Source of the DNA: Methylacidimicrobium sp. B4
Lineage (GTDB): Bacteria > Verrucomicrobiota > Verrucomicrobiia > Methylacidiphilales > Methylacidiphilaceae
Length of the DNA stretch: 64,000 nucleotides
Direction: 5' to 3'
NCBI RefSeq assembly: GCF_017310545.1
Contig: NZ_CP066203.1
Coordinates: 496,001 to 560,000, forward strand
In this document: positions 47,146 through 55,411 of the stretch, one piece after another
How the letters are laid out: each line of letters opens with the position of its first letter
Position numbering within the stretch: position 1 is the first letter of the stretch
Position numbers and translations under genes: made by a program
The notes under the pieces: generated by a model
What the model saw: only the letters and a program-made list of their open reading frames with translations
Databases searched by the model: none
What the model was told of the DNA's origin: nothing

Positions 47146-47161
47146 AGCGAGCCCCGTGCCA
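47146..47161 (-). promoter_or_regulatory. Possible sigma-54 promoter ahead of the small secreted protein
   Basis: Minus strand TGGCACGGGGCTCGCT: -24 element TGGCAC is perfect, GG and GC are exactly 10 bases apart, and the -12 element is TCGC rather than TTGC. It lies about 80 bases before the start at 47065 and after the end of fixX. No TGT-N10-ACA site was found close upstream. Confidence 0.4.
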
Positions 47162-47279
47162 ACTTTTGCACCATTTTCGCCGCGCCGCCAGCCCGGCGGA
47201 CGTCCGGGTGAGCCGGCCACGGGCTTCTCAGAAGACGGATCGAGATCGCGGAAGCGATCGACAGGAATCGACCGCGCCC

Positions 47280-47567
47280 TCAACCGAACTTGAAGAGGAC
47301 GCCGAAGCCGCCTCGGGGATATTCCCAGTCGACGTTGCGGAATTCGCTGCAGATGATCCGACAGGTGCCGCATTCGAGACAACCGTCGGTCAGAAGCGTG
47401 ATCCTGCCTTCGGATCCGAGGGTATAGCAGCCCGCGGGGCAGCAGGCGGCACACGACTTTTCGGAGCAGCGGGACTGGCAGACTTCGGGGTTGCGAATGC
47501 GGATATGGGGACGCCCCGCGTCGAGACGATACCGGTTTTGATAGAGCTTCTCTTCCACCTCGTTCAT
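47280..47567 (-). CDS. fixX: Ferredoxin-like protein FixX
   Basis: 95 aa. PEVCQSRCSEKSCAACCPAGCY and DGCLECGTCRIIC hold the cluster ligands; the end (WEYPRGGFGVLFKFG) is the FixX signature. With FixABC it forms the electron-bifurcating complex that takes electrons from NADH and delivers low-potential electrons for nitrogenase. It is the last gene of the run and overlaps fixC by four bases. Confidence 0.95.
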   Translation of the reverse strand: MNEVEEKLYQNRYRLDAGRPHIRIRNPEVCQSRCSEKSCAACCPAGCYTLGSEGRITLLTDGCLECGTCRIICSEFRNVDWEYPRGGFGVLFKFG

Positions 47568-48862
47568 CGGAATGCCCTCCAGAGCTTCACCGCATCAGAA
47601 ACGAGCCCGCCATAGGAACGGTGCTTCCGAAAGCTTCGGGTCACTTCCTTCTCCTTGGAGCGCTTGTCGACCCCGTCGACGCGAAGAAGGGTCTCCGCCG
47701 CTCGATTGACGAGCTCGGGGTAGGTCGTGAGGAAATGGCGGTTCTGATCGAGCACCTCATGGACGTGCTGGTACTTCCGCAGGTCTTTCATCACGAAGCT
47801 CGATTCGAGCCGCTGCCGGTAACGGCGCAAATTGCGTTCAGTCAAGGGCTCCCGGGCTTGCCGAAGCTCGATGACGGTCTCCGCGGCCATCCGCCCGGTC
47901 TCCATCGCCAAGTTGGAGCCCTCCCGGTGGACCGAGTTGACAAACATGCCGGCGTCTCCCACGATGAGCCATCCATCGCCGGAGAGCTTCGGGATCGCCT
48001 TATAACCTCCTTCCGGGATGAGGTGCGCCGTGTATTCCTTCATCTCTCCGTCGCGCAAGAGCGGTCGCAGAGCCGGGTGCTCCTTGAGATGCTCGAGCAG
48101 GACGTAGGGCGGGATCTTCTCCCGCCGGAAGTCCGAAAGGAGACAGCCAATCCCGACCGCAAGCGACTCCTTGTTGGTGTAGAGAAAGGCCGTTCCCACC
48201 ATGCCCCGGGTGATCTTCCCGACCATCTCGATCGCCACCCCCTCGTCCTCCCCGATCCCGAACCGCTCCTCCAGAGCATCCTGGGGATAGAACAAGACCT
48301 CCTTCACCCCCAGCGCGACCTCCCCCGCCCCGAGCTCTGGCCGAATCCCGGCTTTCCGGGCCAACAGGGAGTTCACACCGTCAGCCAGGATCACGACATC
48401 GGCATACACGTCGCCATCCTCCCGGTCGGTCCGGACCCCCACGACCCGTCTCCCTTCGCGAAGCAGATCGAGGACCGTCGTTTCGCAGAGCAAGAGCACA
48501 CCCTCTTCCTGAGCCTTCTTGGCAAACCACTTGTCGAACTGCGCCCGAAGGATCGTGTACCGGTCCGGCTGCGCGTCCTTCGTGGCAGGCGAGCGGAAGG
48601 TGCTGCCGAGGTAGGAACGATCGTCGAGAATCCAGAGCCGCTGCTCCACCAGATGGCGCTCCAGAGGTGCCTCTTCTCGAAAATTCGGGATCAGCTTCTG
48701 GAGTGAATCCGCGTAGAGGATCGCTCCCTGCACATTCTTCGATCCCGGGTACTCCCCGCGCTCGATTTGGAGGACCTTCCATCCTCCCCTGGCCAGGGTG
48801 AGAGCCGCGGCGGTCCCCGCAGGTCCCGCTCCGACGACGATCGCATCAAACCGTTCTTTCAT
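47564..48862 (-). CDS. fixC: Electron-transfer flavoprotein:quinone oxidoreductase-like FixC
   Basis: 432 aa. VVGAGPAGTAAALTLARGG binds FAD, ADGVNSLLARKAG is the second FAD region, EGGYKAIPKLSGDGWLIVGDAGMFVN is the conserved region near the quinone site. FixC passes the high-potential branch of electrons to quinone in the FixABCX complex. The start at 48862 overlaps the fixB stop. Length agrees with FixC rather than the larger ETF-QO. Confidence 0.95.
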   Translation of the reverse strand: MKERFDAIVVGAGPAGTAAALTLARGGWKVLQIERGEYPGSKNVQGAILYADSLQKLIPNFREEAPLERHLVEQRLWILDDRSYLGSTFRSPATKDAQPDRYTILRAQFDKWFAKKAQEEGVLLLCETTVLDLLREGRRVVGVRTDREDGDVYADVVILADGVNSLLARKAGIRPELGAGEVALGVKEVLFYPQDALEERFGIGEDEGVAIEMVGKITRGMVGTAFLYTNKESLAVGIGCLLSDFRREKIPPYVLLEHLKEHPALRPLLRDGEMKEYTAHLIPEGGYKAIPKLSGDGWLIVGDAGMFVNSVHREGSNLAMETGRMAAETVIELRQAREPLTERNLRRYRQRLESSFVMKDLRKYQHVHEVLDQNRHFLTTYPELVNRAAETLLRVDGVDKRSKEKEVTRSFRKHRSYGGLVSDAVKLWRAFR

Positions 48863-49980
48863 AAGGATGCAGACGCTCCGGTCGGAATCGTCGTCCCCGC
48901 CGCCGCCTCTCCGCGCAGCGTGCGCGTCAGAAGAGGAAGGAGAGCGATTGCGTCTCCGACGATCCCGTAATGGGCTACTTCGAAAATGGGGGCGTTGGGA
49001 TCGGTGTTGATCGCTACGATCAGGTCCGAGCTGTCCATGCCGACCCGATGCTGGATCGCTCCGGAAATTCCCGCAGCGATATAGAGCTTGGGTCGGACCG
49101 TCTTGCCGGTCTGGCCGATCTGCCTGTGCGGATCGACCCATCCCGCTTGCACGGCCGCCCGGGTGGCTCCCACCTCTCCGCCCAAGGCTCGAGCCAGCTC
49201 CTCGAGCAGGGCGAAGTTGCCCGCCTTCTGCAGCCCCTTACCTCCGGCCACGATCACCTCGGCGAGGGCGAGATCGACCTGATCACCTCCGGCGTGAGGA
49301 AGATAGTCCACCAACTTGGTCAGGATCTCCTCCTCACAAAGATCGATCTTTTCCTTCCGGATCTCCCCGCTCCTCCGTCCATCCTTCGCCGGCAGAGGAA
49401 GCACCCGCGGCCGCACCGTCGCCATCTGCGGCCGATAGTTGAGAGTGAGAATCGTGCAGAGGAGGTTGCCCCCGAAGGTAGGCCGTGTCGCCGCCAGAGC
49501 GCGGCTCTCCCGATCGATGGCCAGCTCCGTGCAATCGGCGGTGAGCCCCGTCTCGAGCGCTGTTGCGACGCTGCTCGCCAGATCCCGCCCAAGGGAGGTC
49601 GCCCCGAGCAGCAAGATTTCCGGCTTATGGTTTTTGACCAGCTCGCAGAGCACCCGCGTGTAGGGCTCGTTCCTGTACCCCGCAAGCACGGGATGGGCGA
49701 CCGCAAAGATCTGATCGGCGCCGTAGGCGATCGCATCCCGCGAGTCGGCGTCGAGCGCCTCGGAAGGAGCCCCTGCCACTACCGCCCCCACCCCGGTACC
49801 GAGCTGATCGGCTAGCCGCCGGGCCGCGCCCAGAAGCTCCCAGGAGACCGGATGGACTCCCCGGGCATCGCGCTCGACGAAGACCCAGACACCACGATAC
49901 TGCGCCAGCCGCGGGTCGAGCGTCACCTTCCTCCGGGCGGCTCCCTTCTTCTCCGCGGGCTTGCCCTCGGCTTCGCTCAT
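48859..49980 (-). CDS. fixB: Electron-transfer flavoprotein alpha subunit FixB
   Basis: 373 aa. VWVFVERDARGVHPVSWELLGAARRLAD begins the ETF-alpha fold; the FAD-binding C-terminal domain has PKLYIAAGISGAIQHRVGM and AINTDPNAPIFEVAHYGIVGD. A Lys/Ala-rich lead of about 20 residues precedes the conserved start. The ATG at 49980 overlaps the fixA stop. It carries the electron-transferring FAD of FixABCX. Confidence 0.95.
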   Translation of the reverse strand: MSEAEGKPAEKKGAARRKVTLDPRLAQYRGVWVFVERDARGVHPVSWELLGAARRLADQLGTGVGAVVAGAPSEALDADSRDAIAYGADQIFAVAHPVLAGYRNEPYTRVLCELVKNHKPEILLLGATSLGRDLASSVATALETGLTADCTELAIDRESRALAATRPTFGGNLLCTILTLNYRPQMATVRPRVLPLPAKDGRRSGEIRKEKIDLCEEEILTKLVDYLPHAGGDQVDLALAEVIVAGGKGLQKAGNFALLEELARALGGEVGATRAAVQAGWVDPHRQIGQTGKTVRPKLYIAAGISGAIQHRVGMDSSDLIVAINTDPNAPIFEVAHYGIVGDAIALLPLLTRTLRGEAAAGTTIPTGASASL

Positions 49981-50861
49981 TCGGAATCTCCCTCCTCGCG
50001 CTTCCCTTCGCTCCCGCCGCCAGAACATTTCGCCGCCAGCTCCGGCTGACGGGAGATCACCTTCGCCCAGAGCTCCGCCACCGCCTTCTCGGGCTCCTCG
50101 AGATCCCACTCGATGCATTCCGCCCGTTCCGCCCGTCGGGACGGGGCAAAGACCTTTCCGACCACCGTAGGAGATCCCTTGAGCCCGATCTTGCTCACAT
50201 CCTCGATGCCCGCCGCCTTGCGGTCCCAGACCCGGATCGGTTGTCGGGCCGCCCGGATCATCTCGGGCAGCGATGCGAAACGGCCTTCGTTTGTTCCCTC
50301 CAAGACGGTGATCAGGCAGGGCAGCCGGCTGCTCAGCACCTGCACCCCTTTTTCGGTCCAGCGGTGCACAACGATGCTCCGGCTATTCATGTCGAGGACG
50401 GGAATCCGGCAGACATAGCTTAGCAGCTGCACGCCCAGCCTCTTCGCAACACCGGGTCCGACTTGGCCGGTATCCCCGTCAATCGTCTGCTTGCCGGTGA
50501 AGACCAGATCAACCGCCCGTTCCTGCGAGAGCCGCGCGATCGCTCGGGCCAGCGCAAAGGAGGTGGCCAGCGTATCCGAGCCGGCGAACGCGCGATCGGA
50601 GACCAGCACAGCCTCGTCCGCGCCCAACGAGAGGGCTTTGCGCAGCACCGCTTCCGCCTGCGACGGCCCCATGCAGAGGGCGACGATCCAGCCGCCTAGC
50701 CGATCCTTGATCTGGAGCGCCTCTTCCAAAGCAAAGAGATCATAGGGATTGAGCACGGCCGGAACCCCCTGGCGCATGATCGTCCCGGTCACCGGATGGA
50801 CCCGAATCTGAGCGCTGTCCGGCACCTGCTTGACGCAGACCACGATGTTGGGGGCTTTCAT
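49977..50861 (-). CDS. fixA: Electron-transfer flavoprotein beta subunit FixA
   Basis: 294 aa. VVCVKQVPDSAQIRVHP, NPYDLFALEEALQIKD, ALSLGADEAVLVSDRAFAGSDT and FTGKQTIDGDTGQVGPGVA are the ETF-beta motifs, the last holding the bifurcating FAD site. It begins the fixABCX set and overlaps the nifW stop by four bases, so nifW and fixABCX are one transcript. Confidence 0.95.
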   Translation of the reverse strand: MKAPNIVVCVKQVPDSAQIRVHPVTGTIMRQGVPAVLNPYDLFALEEALQIKDRLGGWIVALCMGPSQAEAVLRKALSLGADEAVLVSDRAFAGSDTLATSFALARAIARLSQERAVDLVFTGKQTIDGDTGQVGPGVAKRLGVQLLSYVCRIPVLDMNSRSIVVHRWTEKGVQVLSSRLPCLITVLEGTNEGRFASLPEMIRAARQPIRVWDRKAAGIEDVSKIGLKGSPTVVGKVFAPSRRAERAECIEWDLEEPEKAVAELWAKVISRQPELAAKCSGGGSEGKREEGDSE

Positions 50862-51268
50862 GCTCCGTCCCCTCCCGAAGGAAGCTTGCTTCCCGGCGTC
50901 ACCGGCGTCTCCCTTGGCATTCGCTTCCCGCGCAGCGAAGAGCGTAAATCCTCTACGGCGACCGTCGCAGAGAGGGGCTTCTTTTCCGGCGCCGGACGAT
51001 GAAAGACCGGGAAGACCTTTTCCTGGAGAGCCGACGAGCGGACGAAGTCCTGGTAGGCTGCTTCGAGAAGGCCCCGGTAGAAGAGACGGAGCTCCTCGTC
51101 GGTTCGGGTCTTCGGAGCGTTCGCTGAGAGCAGATACTTCTGAAAGCGCTTGAGAATGTGGAGCCGGTTGACGCGAACGACCTGGGGATCGTAAGGCACC
51201 TCGAGATAGTCGAGAAACTCCTCCGCGGCCGAAAGGCGGCTCAAGTCGGCTAGAATGGGATCAATCAT
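50858..51268 (-). CDS. nifW: Nitrogenase-protecting protein NifW
   Basis: 136 aa. LADLSRLSAAEEFLDYLEVPYDPQVVRVNRLHILKRFQKYL is the core NifW region (typical LxxLxSAEdFFdfxxVPydpxvvxvxRLhILkrF), then FYRGLLEAAYQDFVRSSALQEKVF. NifW is linked with protection or maturation of the MoFe protein. The C-terminal 30 residues are extra and basic. The start at 51268 is set by homology. Confidence 0.9.
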   Translation of the reverse strand: MIDPILADLSRLSAAEEFLDYLEVPYDPQVVRVNRLHILKRFQKYLLSANAPKTRTDEELRLFYRGLLEAAYQDFVRSSALQEKVFPVFHRPAPEKKPLSATVAVEDLRSSLRGKRMPRETPVTPGSKLPSGGDGA

Positions 51269-51291
51269 CCAGGTCCTCTTAGGGACGAAGC

Positions 51292-51307
51292 AGCAGGTGG
51301 CATGCCA
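51292..51307 (-). promoter_or_regulatory. Weak sigma-54-like site ahead of nifW
   Basis: Minus strand TGGCATGCCACCTGCT: GG and GC are 10 bases apart, TGGCA matches -24, and the -12 element is CTGC. It lies 24 bases before the nifW start in the only sizeable gap of this run (51269-51397). It would leave a leader of about 13 bases. Confidence 0.3.
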
Positions 51308-51397
51308 ACCTTTCTCTTTTTTCGAGCCTCCCAAGCGAGCGAGGCGTGTCGGATTGGGGCAAGCGGCGCATCGTGTGTCCTTCCGATCAAACGCAAC

Positions 51398-52267
51398 CTA
51401 TTCTGGTGGCCTTTCCGACAATCCGCTGGCCATTGCCGGGGAGAGCGCGAAGAGCGTCTCGCAGAGCTCGTTTTGGGAGAGCGAGATCCGCTCGATCCGC
51501 ATCTCCTGCAAGAAGCGCTCCTCGTTGCGGGAGAGCTCTTCCGGGAGGCTCGCCCAATGGCGATCCGAGGAACGCTTGAGGATCTGCCGCGCATAGCTTC
51601 GCTCCGTCTGGCTCGAAAAGCGGCATCCAATGAAGAGGAAGCGGCTCCCCCGGCGCCGTTCCTGGACCACTGGCGGGATCGGCGTCTGGATATCGATCTC
51701 GGTGAGCACCTCCACCAGATCCGAGTCCGAGATGACGAAATTCGCCGCGGGGCTGACCGACCCGAAAGGCTTGTAGAGCACGGTCCCCCACCCGGCGGCC
51801 TCGCTGAGCGGGGCCTCGGTTCCGTCCGGACGATAGGCTCGGGTCCAGCTTCCGGGATGCTCGGCCTGGCTCACCCCTTGGATCTCTCCCCAATCCGACC
51901 GGGAGCCCAACGCCGCCCGAAGCGCGCCGTCATACCAGACATCGACGATCAGCGGGAGCTGGGGAAGGCTCGCCAACCGATCGTGGAGAGCGAGCTTCGG
52001 GCTTGGAACCGAAAAGGTCTCGAGCAGGAGCTTCCGCAGCGTCTTGCGATGCTTCTGGCTTTCAATGTATTGCGCGGCCGCCGAGAGGATCTTCCTCGCC
52101 CGGCTCGGGACGGCCACTCGGCGGGCGAGGCTTTCGGCAAGGCTCTCGCCCTCCGTCGGAAACGGCGCGGCAGAGTCCCCCTCTCGGGGCCAAATTCCCG
52201 GCCCCAGGTAGGGGATGAGCTTTCCCGCCTCCAGGCATCCAACCATCTCGTGCAAGACATCACTCAT
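51398..52267 (-). CDS. SIR2-like domain protein of the nif cluster
   Basis: 289 aa. LIPYLGPGIWP near residue 20 resembles the nucleotide-binding GAGxS region of SIR2_2 proteins; VDVWYDGALR, YKPFGSVSPAANFVISDSDLVEVL and FLFIGCRFSSQTERSYARQIL match the later part (KxHGs ... fiGyS). The His usual in the catalytic KxHG is replaced (KPFGS), so NAD hydrolysis or deacetylation may be lost. It starts on the stop of the 84-aa gene and is separated from nifW by 130 bases. Its role in nitrogen fixation is unknown. Confidence 0.65.
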   Translation of the reverse strand: MSDVLHEMVGCLEAGKLIPYLGPGIWPREGDSAAPFPTEGESLAESLARRVAVPSRARKILSAAAQYIESQKHRKTLRKLLLETFSVPSPKLALHDRLASLPQLPLIVDVWYDGALRAALGSRSDWGEIQGVSQAEHPGSWTRAYRPDGTEAPLSEAAGWGTVLYKPFGSVSPAANFVISDSDLVEVLTEIDIQTPIPPVVQERRRGSRFLFIGCRFSSQTERSYARQILKRSSDRHWASLPEELSRNEERFLQEMRIERISLSQNELCETLFALSPAMASGLSERPPE

Positions 52268-52518
52268 CCCTGAGCTCCCTTCTCCGCCTCCGCCCCTTCT
52301 TGGGCCTCCGGCTCTTCCTGTTGCAGCTCCTCGAGCGCGGTCCGGGGGAGACGGAAAATGCCCCGTCCGCCGGCAAACACCTGGAACCGGTCCCCCGCCT
52401 TCTTCCACAGCCGTCCGAACCAGGCCTGTGCGGCGACCCCGGACGGTCTCTCCCCGATCTCCTGCACCGCTCCGTCGTTCGCGAAACGGACATGAATGAC
52501 GACCATCTCCTCGTTCAT
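52264..52518 (-). CDS. Conserved small protein, nif cluster
   Basis: 84 aa. MVVIHVRFANDGAVQEIGERPSG-type start, then VAAQAWFGRLWKKAGDRFQVFAGGRGIFRLPRTALEELQ, then a Glu/Ala-rich tail. No cysteines, signal or membrane helix. AGGAGG lies right before the ATG, so it is a real gene. I do not recognise a named family. Its start is 22 bases after the DegT-like gene and its stop overlaps the SIR2-like start, so the three seem to be one functional block. Confidence 0.7.
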   Translation of the reverse strand: MNEEMVVIHVRFANDGAVQEIGERPSGVAAQAWFGRLWKKAGDRFQVFAGGRGIFRLPRTALEELQQEEPEAQEGAEAEKGAQG

Positions 52519-52540
52519 AGAACCTCCTGTTGTTGCTGCC

Positions 52541-53716
52541 CTACAAATAGATCGCCGCTCCGGCCCCGACATTGACCGAAGAGTCCTTGAGCGTCTTTAC
52601 GATGAAGGCGATCTGCTCTTCGGTCAGATGGGCATGAAATGGAAGAACGATGGAACGATCGGCCACCTTCTCCGTGACCGGGAGGCGCCCCTTCCGCCAG
52701 CCGTTCTCGATGGCATAACCCTGGAGGTGCATTGGCTGACAATAAGCGGAGGCTTCGATTTCCGCCTGGGCAAGATCTTCGAGGATCGCGTCGCGGCTCG
52801 ACCGGGTGAATCGCGTCCCCAAATGGACCGGGTAAAGGAACCAGTGAACCTCTCCGGCTTCGGGAGCGATGTAAGGGTCCTTGATCCCTTCGAAGGACTT
52901 CATCTGCTGGAAATACCACGCTTCGACGAGCCGCCGGCGCTCCAGGATCCCCCCGATCCGACGGAGCTGGACGAGCCCCAGCGCCGCAGTGAGATTGCTC
53001 GGGCCAGCATGGAGAGAGGGCATCATCGTCGCGATCCCGGAAAAGCGCTCTTCGCGGGAGCGGCTCCGGCCATACCGGACACCAGCGGCCAGCTCTTCAT
53101 CGTCGGTCACGACCATCCCGCCTTCTCCGCAGACGAGCGCTCCGGGCTGCGAAAAGTCGAAGACCGCCAACCGGCCGAACCTGCCCGTCATTCGGTCGCC
53201 GTACCGGGAGCCGATCGACTCGGTTGCATCTTCCAGCAGGAGCAGTCCCTGCTCTTCCGCCAGCCGCTCGAGCTCCCGCCAGGACGCGGGATGGCCGAGC
53301 GTGTTTCCGGCGAGGATCGCTCGCGCTCCCTCTCGGGCCGCCTCCGCTGCCCGCTCCGGCGCAATAGCTCCCGACCAGTAGTCGATGTCGACGAACCGGG
53401 GCTCAGCTCCGCACAAGGCGACCGCCTCTCCAACCTGGTGCCACGAATAGCCCGAAAGGATCACCCGGTCCCCGACGCCGATGCCCAGAGCGCGGAGACC
53501 GAGGCAGAGACCGATCGCACCGCTGCCGACCGCCACCGCGTGCTTGCGCCCTACCCAGGCGGCGAATGCGTTCTCCCACTCGTCAACCAATGCTCCTGCG
53601 CTGATCTCGGGCGACCGGAGCACCGAATCGACCGCAGCCAGCTCTTCTTCCGAGAGATCGGGATCGGAGAGCGGGATGCGCGGCAGGGGAGCTCTCGGCG
53701 ATGGTCCTGCCCTCAT
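52541..53716 (-). CDS. DegT/DnrJ/EryC1/StrS-type protein lacking the PLP lysine
   Basis: 391 aa, fold type I. VGSGAIGLCLGLRALGIGVGD, FVDIDYWSGAI, GHPASWRELERLAEEQGLLLLEDATESIGSRY and CGEGGMVVTDD are DegT-family regions; Asp163 (LLEDAT) is the residue that pairs with the pyridine N. At the place of the Schiff-base Lys (family pattern FSF-x3-K-x4-GEGG) this protein has FDFSQPG-x4-GEGG, so Gly192 replaces Lys. Transamination is therefore not expected; it may bind PLP non-covalently, act as a dehydratase-like variant, or be a scaffold. It lies between nifT and the 84-aa gene, overlapping nifT. Confidence 0.8.
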   Translation of the reverse strand: MRAGPSPRAPLPRIPLSDPDLSEEELAAVDSVLRSPEISAGALVDEWENAFAAWVGRKHAVAVGSGAIGLCLGLRALGIGVGDRVILSGYSWHQVGEAVALCGAEPRFVDIDYWSGAIAPERAAEAAREGARAILAGNTLGHPASWRELERLAEEQGLLLLEDATESIGSRYGDRMTGRFGRLAVFDFSQPGALVCGEGGMVVTDDEELAAGVRYGRSRSREERFSGIATMMPSLHAGPSNLTAALGLVQLRRIGGILERRRLVEAWYFQQMKSFEGIKDPYIAPEAGEVHWFLYPVHLGTRFTRSSRDAILEDLAQAEIEASAYCQPMHLQGYAIENGWRKGRLPVTEKVADRSIVLPFHAHLTEEQIAFIVKTLKDSSVNVGAGAAIYL

Positions 53717-53934
53717 GTCCCTCCCTCTTCGGACAAGCGGCGCGCCTCGACCGTGATCGGGAGGAGCGTATCGCCCGGCATCTCCGGAAGCTGGAAGCGC
53801 CATCCATTGGCGAGCGTCACCGTCCCGCCCCAGAGCCCGGGCTTCTCGGCGGTGATCACCGCTTCTTCCAGATCCTTTTTCGCCACGTAGACCGAAAGCT
53901 CACCCTTGACCCCCCTCCGAAGCATGATCTTCAT
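53713..53934 (-). CDS. nifT: NifT/FixU protein
   Basis: 73 aa. MKIMLRRGVKGELSVYVAKKDLEEAVI, then GLWGGTVTLANGWRFQLPEMP, the whole NifT pattern. A small beta-rich protein found only in nif clusters; mutants in other bacteria show little effect. It overlaps nifS (53931-53934) and the DegT-like gene. Confidence 0.93.
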   Translation of the reverse strand: MKIMLRRGVKGELSVYVAKKDLEEAVITAEKPGLWGGTVTLANGWRFQLPEMPGDTLLPITVEARRLSEEGGT

Positions 53935-55100
53935 TCCGTCCTCCCTCCTCCGTCTTGCGCCCCACTCGCCGCCAAAGCCTCCTCCACGATGCCCCGAGCC
54001 GCGCGCTCCACCTGCTCGATGGTCGTCTCCTCTCCCAGGCTGAAGCGGATCGTGGCCCGCGCCTCCTCCGGCGACAGTCCCATGGCCAGGAGAATCCGCG
54101 AGGGCTCTGTCCCCCCGCTCGCACAGGCCGAGCCCAAGGAAGCCTCGACGCCGCGCCGCTCCAGCCGGGCGAGCAGCTCCTCTCCATCGATTCGTCCGAA
54201 CCGCACGCTCGCCGTGTTGGCCACCCGAGGGCTCCCCCTCCCATGGACCACGGCAAAGGGGAGCGCCGCGAGGATCTCTTCCTCCAGCCGATCGCGATGC
54301 CATCCCACCGCTTTGACCCGATCCACCAGCCCATTCGCAGCCAGCCATGCCGCCGCGCCAAACCCAACGATGCCCGCAACGTTCTCCGTTCCACCCCTCC
54401 GGCCCCGCTCCTGGTGGCCACAAAGCAGGGGAGGCAACGCAACCCCTTTTCGCAGAAATAGCGCGCCGGTCCCCTTGGGCCCACCCAGCTTGTGGGCGGA
54501 AAACGAGAGCAGGTCGAAGGGGAGCTCCCCGGCATCGACCGGAATCTTTCCCACCGCCTGCGCCGCGTCCAGATGGCAGAGGAGACCCCGCTCCTTCGCC
54601 AGGACGAGAGCCTTCTGTACCGGGCTGATCACCCCCGTCTCATTGTTGACCCAGACCAGCGACAAAAGAGCTGCTGGCCTGGCGAGTGCCTCCTCGAGGG
54701 CACCAAGGTCGACCAATCCTTGCCGATCGACGGGCAGCCGGACGATCTCCACCCCGCGGTCTTCCAGCCGCTCGAAGAGCAGGTCGGTGCTCGGATGCTC
54801 CACCGTCGTCGACAAGACACGGAGCCGATCCGGAGCCCGCTCCAGCGCTCCCAGGATCGCCTGGTGGATCGACTCGGTGCAGCCGCTGGTAAAAAGGATT
54901 TCCGAGGGCTTGGCGCCGATCAGGGCCGCCACCTCGCTCCGCGCCCGTCCGACGGCTTCCTTGGCGAGCTTTCCGCTCAACCCCGGACTCGAGGGATTCC
55001 CGAAGCGCTCCCGAAGGAAGGGGAGCATCGCCGCGAGGGCTTCCGGCCGCAACGGAGCCGTTGCGTTGTAGTCGAGATAGATCCGATCGATTTCACCCAT
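53931..55100 (-). CDS. nifS: Cysteine desulfurase NifS
   Basis: 389 aa. IYLDYNATAPLRPEAL, FTSGCTESIHQAILGAL, DAAQAVGKIPVD, the PLP Lys in SFSAHKLGGPKG, HQERGRRGGTENV, and the persulfide Cys in LGSACASGG. It supplies sulfur for nitrogenase clusters. NifU is not adjacent; three A-type carriers in the region may serve as acceptors. The start at 55100 overlaps nifZ by eight bases; 55130 is in frame. Confidence 0.93.
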   Translation of the reverse strand: MGEIDRIYLDYNATAPLRPEALAAMLPFLRERFGNPSSPGLSGKLAKEAVGRARSEVAALIGAKPSEILFTSGCTESIHQAILGALERAPDRLRVLSTTVEHPSTDLLFERLEDRGVEIVRLPVDRQGLVDLGALEEALARPAALLSLVWVNNETGVISPVQKALVLAKERGLLCHLDAAQAVGKIPVDAGELPFDLLSFSAHKLGGPKGTGALFLRKGVALPPLLCGHQERGRRGGTENVAGIVGFGAAAWLAANGLVDRVKAVGWHRDRLEEEILAALPFAVVHGRGSPRVANTASVRFGRIDGEELLARLERRGVEASLGSACASGGTEPSRILLAMGLSPEEARATIRFSLGEETTIEQVERAARGIVEEALAASGAQDGGGRTE

Positions 55101-55395
55101 GATTGACCTGGGGCTCGGGCACTGCGACACCCTCTTCCGGCGCGGGTTCCAGCTCCTTGCCCTTCATCCCGACCACGAAGCCCCGCTCGTAGAAGTCGAC
55201 GCCGTAGATGTAAAAGCGCTGGAGAAAGGTACCAATGCTCGTCACTACTCCCTTCTCTCCCTTCTTGATCAAGACCTCGCCGATCTCCTTCCCGGGGAAG
55301 GTCCCATCGTTCCGGATGTGCTTCCTTGAGATCACCTTTTGGCCGTAGGTGAAGGCGGGCGGCCCCTCGAGCTCGACTTCGTCGTCCATGCCCAT
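55093..55395 (-). CDS. nifZ: NifZ protein
   Basis: 100 aa. FTYGQKVISRKHIRNDGTFPGKEIGEVLIKKGEKG is the NifZ core, followed by VVTSIGTFLQRFYIYGVDFYERGFVVGMKGKEL. NifZ takes part in forming the second P-cluster of the MoFe protein. Only one of two ATGs (55395) has AGGAGG at five bases. Confidence 0.93.
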   Translation of the reverse strand: MGMDDEVELEGPPAFTYGQKVISRKHIRNDGTFPGKEIGEVLIKKGEKGVVTSIGTFLQRFYIYGVDFYERGFVVGMKGKELEPAPEEGVAVPEPQVNHG

Positions 55396-55411
55396 CAGAT
55401 CCTCCTTTCCC

